From Molossus alvarezi (Eukaryota > Chordata > Mammalia > Chiroptera > Molossidae), in assembly GCA_037176705.1 (NCBI GenBank), contig CM073907.1, positions 15,531,001-15,595,000 of the forward strand: a stretch of DNA of 64,000 nt, given 5' to 3'. Shown here one piece after another: positions 21,573-33,765 of the stretch. The notes beneath the pieces were generated by a model, which was given only the letters and a program-made list of their open reading frames with translations, searched no databases and was not told the DNA's origin. The position numbers and the translations under genes were made by a program. Positions within the stretch are counted from its first letter, which is position 1. Each line of letters begins with the position of its first letter.

Positions 21573-22090
21573 TGTTATAGACAACTTTCACTAGGAATTT
21601 TAAAAGTAACATCCTTCAGAAAAAGGAAGGACAGAAATGGCCCCAAGGCCAGAATGTTCTGCATACTCTGTAAATAAACCGATAGGGAGAAACTGAAGCT
21701 CCCTTAACCCCATAAAACTGTAACTGTTAAAAATATATGTATTGCACCTGGCTAACCACTGATATTTGTCTCAAATTTGTTAGTTTTTAAAACTTAGATA
21801 ATAGAATGAATAGCAGGATAGATGTGTGCTGACCCAGTTCACCCAGTTCCCTTTTGCCTCAGCTCTCTCCCACCTCTGTTCCCTCCTGCTTATCACTAAC
21901 TGCCTCCGCTTCTGTACACGTAGCTTGCTTGCTCTGCTAAACTCTTGAATGACCCTTGTCCTATATAAGCAACCCTCCCCCTGAGCTCAGGGCTGTAGTT
22001 CTCCTCTGTGTAGACTGGCTGCAGGTAATAAAGCTCACCTTTAATTCACCCAACTTTGTGTCTGAGTGAGGTTGACTCTCCTGGGTTACA
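21573..22090 (+). mobile_element. Solo LTR-like segment
   Basis: It starts TGTTATAG and ends GGTTACA, giving the TG...CA ends of a retroviral LTR. A TATA box 'ctatataagc' (21,961-21,970) is followed 57 bp later by the polyadenylation signal AATAAA (22,027-22,032) and a T/GT-rich stretch, an order typical of U3-R-U5. No internal retroviral coding region is attached. No clear target-site duplication is seen, so the left boundary is uncertain (21,473 is an alternative). Confidence 0.5.
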
Positions 22091-23490
22091 ATAGGTGACA
22101 TTTCCTATCTCCTTCAATAAGAATGCTTTGGAAGGAGAGGTCATAGGCAGACTAACTCCAATTATCCAGTCATAGTCTCCTGTTGTGGAGACAATAAACT
22201 TTCTAGGAAGTAAGTAAACAATAGGTGTATTTGTAGATAAGGGTGAAAGGAAAACCCCACAAATGGCATAAAAACTTTATTAGGATATATGTTGATCCTC
22301 ACATGGAATTGATCACATAGGTGACAAAACCAAATGTATTTCTAAATTTAAAAATAGCTGCATGCAAGTGTGTTTGTAATGGCTTAGGAGGCCAATGATT
22401 GTAAGTGCTTAAAGCTCCAGGATTTAGTCCAGAGAAAAGTTTGTTAATAACAAACTCATAAACTCATAGAGGAATAAGACATGTATCTTGAAGGAGGAGT
22501 AAGGGAGTGTCATCAGCAACATTGATGAAAAAACCTTTTCTGATGGACCTATAGTCCATGAACACTGATGGTGCATAGCTCCCAGCCTGTTCTTGTAGCC
22601 AAGCCGCCTGGAGTAAGGACATTCGTCTCTAGGACACTGGGGACGGTATGGAAGAGAATGTTGCCAGAGAAGCTGAGTAACATAAAAAAAATTGAATGGC
22701 AATTTGATAAGGTCTAGTAGACATAAAATGCCCTTTCTCTAATAAGGGCAAAAAGGAAATATGGTCCAGAGTCAAGCCCCACTAAAAGAGCTTTTTAACA
22801 ACACTTTAATTTTTTTTAAATATTCAATATTATAAAAAGTAAATGAGGAAATACTGAAGGTGAAACTTGAGGTAACTCTCTATAATATTTCTCACTCTAA
22901 AAGTTAGTTATAAATAATCATTTTATAATCTGACTCATGTTTCCCCATCTGGTTTTAAGATAAATGTTATAAACTAGCAGTTCATGCATAATGACTGTCC
23001 CATCTGATAAGCCACCAACATTTTTTAATAATGCATTTTATGTTAATATTTTTCAATTGAGAGAAAAAAATCTCAATTTTTGTCTTTTATTTGGGAAAAA
23101 AAAGAGAGATTAGCAATCCTGGGATAAATCAGCTGGAGCTGAGTTATCACAACCAACTTTCAATCATGTTTTATACACCAGTCCCCGTATTCACTACATC
23201 AAATACAGAATTCCTGTTTCTCTCAAACCCAGACCCTCAGCAACCAACCTCTATGTCCTCTATTCTGAGGCTGCCAAATAATTTATGTCTTCATTTTCTC
23301 TCATCGGATTTCATATAGTAGCCTCTCAGTTAACCTCTCTGCCTCCAACTTCTCCCATCTTTAATCAATATTTAAAACATATGTTTGCTTGATGCACTTT
23401 ACTGCTACAAAAATGTAGTACATGCTTTTTGTTTTAGCTCTAGAACATACTCAAAATTTTACAGCATGACAGACTTTTAACACTTCATTG
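22091..23490. other. Intergenic, nothing recognised
   Basis: AT-rich. A minus-strand frame at 22,424-22,702 shows no recognisable motifs. Confidence 0.5.
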
Positions 23491-23494
23491 TCTT

Positions 23495-23680
23495 TTCTTT
23501 TTTTTTTTAAAAAAAAAATTCCTTTATTGATTTTTAGAGAGCGAAGAAAGGAGAGGGAGAGAGATAGAAATATTGATGAGAGAGAACAATTGGCTGTCTC
23601 CTGCATTACCCCCACTGGGGATTTGGCTCACAACCTGGGCATATGCCCTGACCAGAAATCAAACCAGTGACCTCATTGTT
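23495..23680 (-). mobile_element. VES-type SINE, head truncated
   Basis: Left T/A-rich end, then 'attgatttttagagag', 'ttggctgtctcctgcatta', 'cacaacctgggcatatgccc' and 'aatcaaaccagtgacc'. The outermost tRNA-like head (A box) is missing at the right end. Confidence 0.85.
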
Positions 23681-23761
23681 TTCTAGGGTAACATAAAATC
23701 TAAACTGATATGCATTCCTTATGCCAATATCTAATGTATGCAGTTAATATAATTACACTGG

Positions 23762-23962
23762 GGCCAGCCGATGTGGCTCAGTGGTTGAGCATCAACCCAT
23801 GCACCATGTGGTCACCAGTTTAATTTCCAGTCAGGGCACATGCCCAGGTTGTGGGCCAGATCCCCAGTGAAGGGCACACAGCATGTGGCCAATAGATGTT
23901 CTCTCTCATCGATGTTTCTCTCTCTTTCTCTCCCCTCTTCTCTCTCTGAAAATTAATAAAGA
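23762..23962 (+). mobile_element. VES-type SINE
   Basis: Head 'ccagccgatgtggctcagtggttgag', body 'cccaggttgtgggcc', CT-rich segment and tail 'aaaattaataaa'. A second, shorter SINE begins immediately after. Confidence 0.92.
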
Positions 23963-24110
23963 GCCCTGGTCAGTTTGGATTAGCAGTTGGAGTGTCGGCC
24001 TGTGGACCAGAGAGTCCCATGTGCGGTTCCCACTAGGGGCACATACCAAATAATAAATAAATAAAATAAATAAAAATAAAAATCAATAAAGAAAAAAATT
24101 AAAACATATA
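23963..24110 (+). mobile_element. VES-type SINE, internally deleted
   Basis: Head 'gccctggtcagtttggattagcagttgg' is followed by the B-box region 'gtgcggttcccactaggggcac'. It then jumps straight to a long (ATAAA)n tail; the CT-rich body is missing. Confidence 0.85.
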
Positions 24111-24359
24111 TATAATTACATTAGGAAGAAGTAGAATACTGACTCCAACATAGTTTAGTGTTCTTTGAAAAACTGATGTTACAGTAAGAGTTCAGGCACT
24201 AGTGAAAACAGCTGATATCTAATTTTTCAAGATTTGCATAACTTATGTGGTTGTTATGAAGATTAGATAAAATAATGCATGCAGAAAAACTAGCATCTAA
24301 TTACCTAACTTGATTGTTACAATGACTGTAATTGCATTACCTATAAACTGAGGAGAAAA

Positions 24360-24545
24360 CATGGGCTGCAGAATCAGACAGATCTAAGTTTAAATATTTG
24401 CCAGTTGTGTGACCTAGCACAGCTACTTAACTTGACTATTTCTTTTTCTTAACTGTACCTATAATTAACATTAGATGCAACTTCAAAGTTTTAAATTGAA
24501 ATTTTACAGCCAGTATGAAAACTGGCATACAGAAGATACTAAGAA
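24360..24545 (+). mobile_element. MIR-type ancient SINE
   Basis: The phrases 'gctgcagaatcagacagatc' and 'gccagttgtgtgacctagcacagctacttaac' match the MIR core on the plus strand. Confidence 0.8.
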
Positions 24546-27500
24546 AAGTTGATTCTTTTCTCTTGCCTTTATGTGAAAGACCAATTCTACACTTATATTT
24601 TTAATAGTGCAAGGTTTTAAAAACACAATAGATTCCCTGCTAATTATATCAGAATGTAATAACTTACTTACTCATAATAGATACAAATTGCTCAGTGTTA
24701 GCTTTAGATAGAGGCCCTACACTAGAATGGTGTTTAGGTTCTGATATTTCTAAAATCAAGAATAAATAAACAGAAATGTCTGTTTAGGGGACACAGAATA
24801 ATGCTACTACAGTAAGAGATTTCAAAGCATCGCCTCTCTGATTATATATGAATGGGTAAAACATCCTTAAAACTTCAGCAATTCTTGTCCCCTCCCCACA
24901 AAATTAAAAAAAAAAAACAAAATAACAAAACACATAGATTTTTATCATCACCTGTCAGTGTATTTCCAATAGTATCTAGATTTAGTTGGGGAGTGAAGTC
25001 TTTTAAACAACCCATTTCCATTGTTTTAGTTGTGGTGAATACATACAGCCCTGATATCTTTCACCAATTCTAAAACAATAAAGAGACAAGTGTGGGTTAT
25101 TAAGAGCAGTAGAAAAGGAGGAAAGAGAATTCTCCCTTTATTAAACTTCACCAATTTTTACCAATGTGCCTTAAAATGTATTTGCATAATCTATGCATTT
25201 CTAATTATCAACATTCTATGTAGTAGAGCTGAAACAATGGTAGCTATATATTTTTATTTTTGATTTCAGATGTAATCAAAATTTTAGAATGTCTTAAAGA
25301 ATATATTATAGGTATCTTCCCTTGGTGGAATTAGGTGCTTGGAGAGGATTAAACAGTAATTTTTCTTACCAATTCTGATGACACATTATATTTAATTCTT
25401 ATATGTCTTCCTAGACAGGCTAACAGATATCTCTCTCACTCTCACTAAATTTTGTTATTTAAATTCATATCAATTTACAGGCAAAAACAGAAGAGGACAT
25501 TGAGTTTTTCATTTCTCCTACCAGGACCTACTTTCTTCAACATTTCCTCTCCTGAAAATCTCACCTATTACAGTTGAAGAAAATAATTTTGATTAATGAT
25601 CTAATTTGAAGAAGGTTAAAGAGGAAAGCATAAACCCAAAAACTTGTCCTAAAATCCATGTCACAAACCTAGACATAATACCTGACTTAATTGCAATTTC
25701 ATCCTTTTCTGGAGATGTAATCTTAATCTGTCAGTCTTGAATTTTCTGGTCAGTACCAATCAGGCAATCCATCACATGAGCCCCCTCTTTGCTTCCCCAA
25801 AGGAAACTGTAGCAATCTGCCTGATAATATCTCCACACCCACCCTACTACCTTCCCTTAAACTTAAAACAATCTTTCCTTTTCTTTTGTTAATATGTTTC
25901 TTATTCTGCCCAGTTTCTGCTTATAAATACCTTCCATATTATAAAGCTTCTTAGAGCACTTTCCTACTTGCTAGATGGAATACTTCCTGATTCATGAATT
26001 GCACAATAAAGTCAATGAGATCTTCAAACTTACTTGGCTGAATATTTGTTCTTTAACAAGGAAAAATTGTTTGATTTATCAACATTTTTCTGTAAAGGGT
26101 CATATTTGGAGTAAAGCCTACTTTTGGCAGTTATGGGTATTTATAATCGCGGAGGATATGCTAAGCCTCCTAAATACACCAGAGATTTGTCAGGATACAT
26201 TGACTTAACAGTGTTTTGCTTAGTTTTACAGAGAAACAATCTCACTCAAAATATATCAGTAATATTGCCTTTCTTATAAGCCCTAACTTTTGTAGAGTTG
26301 AATCAGAATCTGTTTCTCCTGTGCATATTGAATATTACAACCATAAATACAATTAAATCCAACTAAAAGATACTATTTTCTGCCTAACTAAATGTTCTCA
26401 TCCTTTTGTTGTTTTCAAGTTATGCTCGTTGTGTGTGGATTTCATCAGACTGACTATGATATATCTATTTGTGATTAGCTAATAATTGATCAAAAATTAC
26501 CTTCAATATTATGAATTATTAAGTCTCTCATCCTTTGCTAAAGGGTTTCTGTGTGGGACTGACACACATCTTCAGTGCTCCATCAGGCAGCTTTGACTTC
26601 ACTTTCTGTTTGCACAGAGCCTCAAGGTCATCTAAAGGTGAAAATTTAGTGACTTTCTCAGGTCTTCCCTAAGAATGAGCACATGAACAGTTCTGCCTAT
26701 GTATATGTCCTTTTAGATTCACAGGTGTGTGTCAGAAGAGCTTTCCAAAGCCACCTATGGGCATTCTATTTGCCTATTTTTCCTTTAAGCTTTTGGTCAG
26801 TTTCTTATTAGTCCTAAACAGAATCACTGCCTTAGGCAACTGCAATATTAACAAATTGCTGCTGGTTGTTTTTAACAAATACCCTAAGAATAAGGCTGAA
26901 AAATTACTTTGACTATATGCACAGAGCAAGTAATGAGTCAGGTCAAACAGAAACAAGCCCTGAAATTGGAGCTTTTCAAGAAACTGTCAGGTCAAATAGA
27001 GACACTTCTCTGGGGATGAGGATTTTAGTGAGCTCCAAACATATTCTGCCCATCCAATGGCATCCAGACAACAGGTTTCCCAACAGGTGTGGTTTCAAAG
27101 ATTTGGGTTTCAAAAACACTGCAGATCTTAGAAGAGAAAATTGGGAAGAGAGTAAGTTAAAACACCACAAAGTTTGCTAGTGTTACTAAGATTTTATCAT
27201 TTTTCTTGACTAAATAGTCCTTGGATTGTTGCAAGCCATTACTTATTTCCAGAGATCTAAAAGAGTTAATTTTGATAATATTTGCCACTCTTATCACTTT
27301 TTTTACTGAAGCATGGGATTTGAGGAGTCCTTGCTCTACCATTCTGGAGAGCATAACTCTAGAATGTTAGGTTTCTTATTTTTAGTTCAGTGTGCTATTC
27401 AACTTCATATGTAAAGATATGAGCATGAAGAATTCTATGCTTTTGTCCAAATTACTACATATAAACTTCTGGAGCTACTAGTAGAAATAGGAGTTTCTTA

Positions 27501-28340
27501 CTGTCAATCAAGTGATTATTTCTCTCCATACTTAATCCCAATTTCAAAAGTTAGTTAATTAATACTTTTTATTAAATGCTAGAGACATCTTCAATTAACT
27601 GTCTTGAAGCATGTGGAAGGTAAATATAACTGGAGAATAATGCAATTTTTGCTTATCAAATTATAATTAAATAATTCGGATGTATACCCATTAAAAATAT
27701 AAATATATAATTAAATTTTCCAAAAATCCTAATTATATAGGAACTCAACTATCAAAATTTGTGAATATTTTTTCAAGTGATTGGCATAATGATTATAGTC
27801 ATAATAAGGTACTTGGAAAAGATACATATAGCTGACTCCTGAATTTAGACTATAAAAAACACTTTCAATATAATTCATAATAGCCATCTTGTCCAAAGCA
27901 AGTTTTTCCCAGATGCTCTAGCCAGAGTCAATGTTCCATAACACTTTACTCATAGATTTCATACAGTACTTGCATAGTACTTAGTGATATCATTCATCTC
28001 ATCTACCCAACCTTTCCCCCTAGACTATGCTCAACTCTGAAAACAGATACTGCCACTCTGTATTCCCAAGATCTATAAAAAGACACAATTATTTAACAGT
28101 TGTTTCTTGAATAGATGAATAAAATAAAGCTTGAAATAATTTTTCATTTTGTTTGGGCAAATAGAGACTCAATTGAAAGAATCCCAAGAACTTTATCCTG
28201 GAGGTGAATGTGGGTAGGTTTAAGTCAATAAATTTTATCTGTTGACTTTCAAGGGGAAAGGCTGAGTTCAGCTACTTGAAGTAAAAGGATAGCTATAAAA
28301 TGTATGAAGAGAAAATGTTTTCTTAAAAAAAACATGAGGA
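24546..28340. other. Long AT-rich intergenic stretch
   Basis: About 3.8 kb without a recognisable gene, RNA or young repeat. The longest frame (26,866-27,180) has no recognised domain and lies among overlapping chance frames on the other strand. Confidence 0.6.
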
Positions 28341-28344
28341 TCAA

Positions 28345-31300
28345 ACAAAAAAATGGCAGTGGAGTGAATGGCAGCTACACACACCATATCCCAGGACCAA
28401 ACTGGAATTACAACAAAAATAAAGACAAATCGTCAGGAAGGGGCAACCAAAAGGCAGTTTGGAGCACCACATAACCAGGGACATGACTCAATCCTGGTAG
28501 GCTTGCGAGGATGTGAGAGGGGGGTGGGAGTCCATGGTCCACAGTGGCCTTAGCTGGGAGCAGCGGACACGGCTGGGTCCTGTAACCCTGGCTGGAACCT
28601 GGGCCTTTAGCTGGGTGCTACACACTTGGCTGGGTCCAGATTCCTCGGCTGGAAGCAGCTGCTGCCTCTGCTATGTCCAGCGACCTCAGCTTGGTCATGT
28701 GGCCTCAGCTGGGTGCTATGCCCTTGGATGGTGCCACACCCATGGTCACCCATAAATGAAAACAGCACCCTTGGGTTAAAGGTCCCAGGCAGCTCCATAA
28801 CACAGAGCCGAGACAGAGGCTAAGTTGGCAGCAGCCACTCACCTTGGGCTCTGGCAAAGGGAAGGTGGACTGCACTGGAACGGTGTGGGACACTTGAGAT
28901 TAGGAGGGTGCTCAGATCTTTTGCTGAGTGCAGCCGCCATGCAGGACTGTGGTCATCTTACTCCTTCCCAGGGCCCTAAGAAGAAGCAATGGCCCCTCCC
29001 TCAAAGATCCAAACACACCTGGTGGCCATTGAAATGCTAATTGAGGCCCATTAACAACCAGCATCTGCTCCATCCTCAGGAAATTCTCTTACATTGAGCA
29101 CCTGAGGGAGTTTTTCAGTCAACTCAGAAACCAAGGTTCTTCAGGTGACCTCTACTAATAGCTTCCAGGCAGAAAAAGCTAGAGAATGAGTACCATTTCC
29201 TGGGCTAGCTACTCTAACCAGGAAAGATCAGACTTGACAGTGGGGTTTAAAGAGGGTCCTCCCTGATTCATCCAAACTCAGGGGAGGGAGCCACAAACAG
29301 CAGAACACCAACATCCACAAAGAAAATTTGGAAGACTCCAAAGCCCACGGTGATATCCAAACCAGTGAAACACAAAAACAAAAGCCAAGTGAAAGAGCAA
29401 AAGACCTCTACCGAAGATGAGATAAATGAGATACAGTTAAGCAAGTTAACAGAACTAGAATTCAGAGCCATGATCTTGAGGAAGCTCAACATCATGTGTA
29501 AGGACATAAAGATGCTGAAAATAAGCCAATTGGAAATTGAAAAACACTCCGAAGAGATAAAAAATGACATATGAAAAATGAAAAACACATTGGAAGGTCT
29601 AAAAAAGCAGAGTAGAGGAAGCTGAAGACCGGATCAGTGAATTAGATGACAGGGTAGAAAATATCAAACAATCAGAAAACCAAGAGAAAAAAACAAAAAA
29701 AAACAAAAAACAATTTGAAAACAGGAAGACGGCTGAAGAGAACTGTGGGACAACTAAAAATGTAATAATATTCGCATCATAGGAGTCCCCGAAGTAGAAG
29801 AAAATAAGCAAGGGTTAGAGAATATATTCAAAGAAATAGTGACAGAAAACTTTCCTAATTTGGTGAAGAAAGAAGGCATTCAAAGTTCAAGAAGCACAGA
29901 GAGCTCCAAGTAAGAAGAACCCAAACAGGCCCACACCAAGACACATAGTAATCAAACTGACAATAATTAAAGACAAAGAGAGAATTCTAAAAGCAGCAAG
30001 AGATAAGCAATAGGTTACCTATAAAGGAACCCCCAAAGGAGAGTCTGAGAAGTCAGACTCTCAGCTGACTTCTCAACAGAAACACTACAGGCCAGCAGAA
30101 AACAACATGAAGTAATCAAGGTCATGAAAAACAAAGATCTGAATCCAAGACTACTCTACCCAGCAAGGCTATCATTCAAAATACAGGTCAAATAAAGAGC
30201 TTCTCAGACAAAAAAAAAATGCTAAGGGAATACATTAGTACCAAACCAGCACTGCAAGAAATGTTAAAAGGACTGCTATAATTAGCAGGATAAATAGAAA
30301 GAAAAATATAACCACACTAAACAAAAATGGCAATAAATAAATACATATCAATAATCACCTTAAATGTAAATGGACTGAATGCTCTGATAAAAAGACACAG
30401 AGTAGCTGATTGAATAAGAAAGCATGACTTATCTATATGTTGTTAACAAGAGATCCACCTCAAAACAAGAGACTCACATAGATTAAAAGTGAAGGTATGA
30501 AAAAAAATCTTCCAAGCAAATGAAAAAAAAAAAAAGCTGGGGTAGTAATACTCATATCTGATAAAATAGATTTCTAAATGAAGGCCATTACTAGAGACAG
30601 AGAAGACCACTACATAATATTGAAAAAATCTATCCAACAGAAAGATACAACCTTGATAAACATATATGCACACAATGTATGAGCACCAAAATATATTAAA
30701 AATCTTCTGGAGAACTTCAAAGGAGAAATCGATAGCAATACAATCATAGCAGGGGACTTCAACACTCTGCTGACATCACTGGATAGATCCTCTAGACAAA
30801 AAATTAGCAAGGAAACAGAGACTCTAAATGAAGCACTAGACCAAATGGATTTAATAGATATCTACAGAGAATTACACCCCAAAACTACAGAATTCACATT
30901 CTTCTCAAGTGCACATGGGACATTCTCAAAGATAGACCACATGTTAGGGCACAAACTAAGTCTCTACAAGTTCAAGAAAACTGAAACCATATCAAGCATC
31001 TTCTCTGATCACAATGACATAAAACTAGAAATCAATCGCAAGAAGAACATACAAAGACATTGGAACACATGGAAGCTTAATAGCATGTTATTAAACAATG
31101 AATGGGTTACCAAGGAGATCAAGGAAGAAATTAAAAACTTCCTGGAAAACAATTAAAATGAACACACAACAACACAAAATCTGTGGGATGCAGCAAAAGC
31201 AGTTCTGAGAGGGAACGTCATAGCACTACAGGCCTACCTCAAGAAACAAGAAAAATCTCTAATAGACTATCTAACCTCAGAGCTTAAAGAACTAGAGAGC

Positions 31301-33005
31301 AAACAAACAACAAAAAAAAACCCAGAGCAAGTAGAAGGTAGGAAATAGTAAAGATCAGAGGAGAAATTAAGGACATAGAGTCCAAAAGAAAAACAATTTA
31401 AAGGACCAATGAAACAAAGAGCTGGTTTTTCAAAAAGATAAACAAGATTGATGGACAATTACCTAGACTCACCAAGAAATAAAGAGAGAGAACCCAAATA
31501 CACAAAATCAGAAATCAAAGAGGAAAGTAACTGACACCACAGAAATGCAAATGATTGTTATCAAATACTATGAACAATTATATGGCAACAAATTCGATAA
31601 TCTGAGGAAAATGGACAAATTTTTAGAAACACATAGTCTCCCAAAACTGGACCAGGAAGAGATAGAAAACTTGAACAGACCAATAACAACAAAAGAAATT
31701 GAAGATGTAATCAAGACTCTCCCAGCAAACAAAAGCCCAGTCCCAGATGGCTTTACAGGGGAGTTTTACCGAACATTCAAAGAAGAATTAACACCCATTC
31801 TCCTCAAACTATTTTTTTAAAAATCAAGAAAAAGGAAGATTTCCAAACTCGTTTTATAAAGCCAGCATAATTGTAATTCCAAAACCAGAAAAAGACACTA
31901 CAAAGAAAGAAAATTACAGACCAATAACCCTGATGAACATAGACGCCATAATTCTGAACAAAATACTAGCAAATCGACTCCAGCAATACACCAAAAAAAA
32001 AATTATCCACCATGACCCAGTGGGATTCATCCCAGAGATGCAAGGCTGGTACAATATTCACAAATCAATAAACGTGATACACCACATAAATAAAATGAAG
32101 ATTAAAACCACATTATCATATCAATAGATGCCGAAAAAGCCTTCGACAAAATCCAGCATCCATTTTTGATAAAAATGCTCAGCAATGTGGAAATAGAGAG
32201 ATCATATCTAGACACAATAAAGGCCATATATGAAAGACCTACAGCCAACATCATACTCAATGGGCAAAAAGTAAAAGCATTTTTCTTAAGAATGAGAAAA
32301 AGAGAGGGATGCCCACTTTCACTACTCTTATTTAACATAGTACTGGAAATCTTAGACACAGCAATCAGACAGAAAAAATAAAAAAATAAAAAGGATCCAA
32401 ATTAGAAAGGAGGAAGTGAAACTGTCATTATATGCAGATGACATGATAATATACGTAGAAAACCCCAACGACTCCATTAAAAGTTTACTAGACTTAATAA
32501 AATAATTTAGCAAAGTAGCAGGATACAAAATTAACGTCAAGAAATCGACGGCATTCTTGTACACCAAGGATGAACTCACAGACAGAGAAACTAAAAATCC
32601 CATTTACCTTTGGGACAAAAAAAATTAAGATACCTAGGAATAAACTTAACCAAAAAAATAAAGGACCTATTTGCAGAAAACTGCAAAACATTGAAAAAAG
32701 AAATAGAGGAAGGTTTAAAAAAGTGGAAGCACATACCCTGTTCATGTATTGGGAGAATTAACATAATTAAAATGGCCATATTATCCAAAGCAATATATAG
32801 ATTCAATGCAATCCCCATCAAAATACCAACGGCATACTTCACAGAATTAGAACAAGTACTTCAAAAGTTTATATGAAACCAAAAAAGACCTTAAATAGCA
32901 ATAGCAATCTTGAAAAGAAACAACAAAGTTGGAGGGATCACATTACCAGATTTCAGGTTATACTACAAAGCCACCGTAATAAAAACAGCCTGGTACTGGC
33001 AAAGA
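28345..33005 (+). mobile_element. Plus-strand L1, 3' end missing, inactive
   Basis: 5' UTR 28,345-29,300, with a GC-rich part at 28,490-28,960; ORF1 about 29,350-30,290 (coiled coil near 29,430-29,670, RNA-binding part 29,880-30,240); ORF2 about 30,330-33,005. ORF2 keeps the endonuclease end (SDHND near 31,002-31,019), [13 protein letters not shown] (31,731-31,769), [15 protein letters not shown] (about 32,023-32,067), RKREGCPL (about 32,298-32,321) and a YADD catalytic motif at 32,431-32,442. Frame breaks and stops split it into at least six pieces; an A-rich run near 32,375 cuts just before YADD. The element stops near 33,005, without the last part of ORF2, 3' UTR and A-tail. Confidence 0.92.
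32431..32442 (+). other. L1 reverse-transcriptase YADD motif
   Basis: The codons TAT GCA GAT GAC encode YADD, the metal-binding catalytic motif of L1 reverse transcriptase. It is kept here although the surrounding frame is broken. Confidence 0.85.
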
Positions 33006-33037
33006 ACATTTTAATAAATTTTAAAAGATACTATCAT

Positions 33038-33245
33038 CCAGCCAGTGTGGCTCACTTGTTGAGCATTGACTTATGCACCAAGAGGTCACCAGTTCAATTC
33101 CCAGTTAAGACGCAGGCCCAGGTTGTGGGCCAAATTTGCAGTGGGGGGCATGCAGGAGGTGGCCAATTGATGTTCTCTCTCATCAATGTTTCTATCTCTT
33201 CCTCTCACTTTCTCTCTATATAAAATCAATAAAGGAAAAATAAAG
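33038..33245 (+). mobile_element. VES-type SINE at the broken L1 end
   Basis: Head 'ccagccagtgtggctcacttgttgag', B box 'agttcaattcccag', body 'cccaggttgtgggcc', CT-rich tail region and A-rich end. It starts about 30 bp after the L1 stops. Confidence 0.92.
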
Positions 33246-33329
33246 ATATTATCAACCAGTTACTAAATTTACTTAGGAAGAGAAAGTAGGAATGGAGTAT
33301 ATAAATAGGCAATAGTAAACTGTAGATGC

Positions 33330-33540
33330 AATAATCCAGATTACAGGCCTTAAAGGGGTCCACAGGCTGGATCCAGCGCACCACCCATTGTTTTGCCAAA
33401 TAACATTTTATTAGAACCATTATACTTATTGGTTTGCATATTGTCTATGGCTGCTTTTATGCTACAACAGCAGAGTCGAGTAATTATAACAGTAAAATAT
33501 TTACTAACTGGCTTTTTACAGAGAAAATTTGCCTATTCCT
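33330..33540 (+). mobile_element. Old DNA-transposon relic (hAT-like, tentative)
   Basis: The order 'taacattttattagaaccat', 'catattgtctatggctgctttta', 'gctacaacagcagagt', 'taaaatatttactaactggc' and 'tttttacagagaaaatttgcc' matches a common old non-autonomous mammalian element that I associate with DNA transposons. The family name is uncertain. Confidence 0.5.
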
Positions 33541-33599
33541 TCTCTAAATGGTTGACATCATTTTGCTTGGGGTAAAATAACAAATTTTGGTTTATTATA

Positions 33600-33765
33600 T
33601 AACTACCATAAATTAGGCAGTTTAAATATATCATCTCAATGACCAATACTTCAGAAAAATGTTAATATTATCCCCATTTCACAAATGAAATATCTGAGAT
33701 TTAGAAAATGTAAGTAAATTACTCAATATCTTTCTGAATAGTTAGAAATAAAAATAAGTTTCTCC
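33600..33765 (-). mobile_element. MIR-type ancient SINE (tentative)
   Basis: 'tattatccccatttcacaaatgaaatatctgagatttaga' at about 33,668-33,706 is the reverse complement of a MIR core. Confidence 0.65.
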
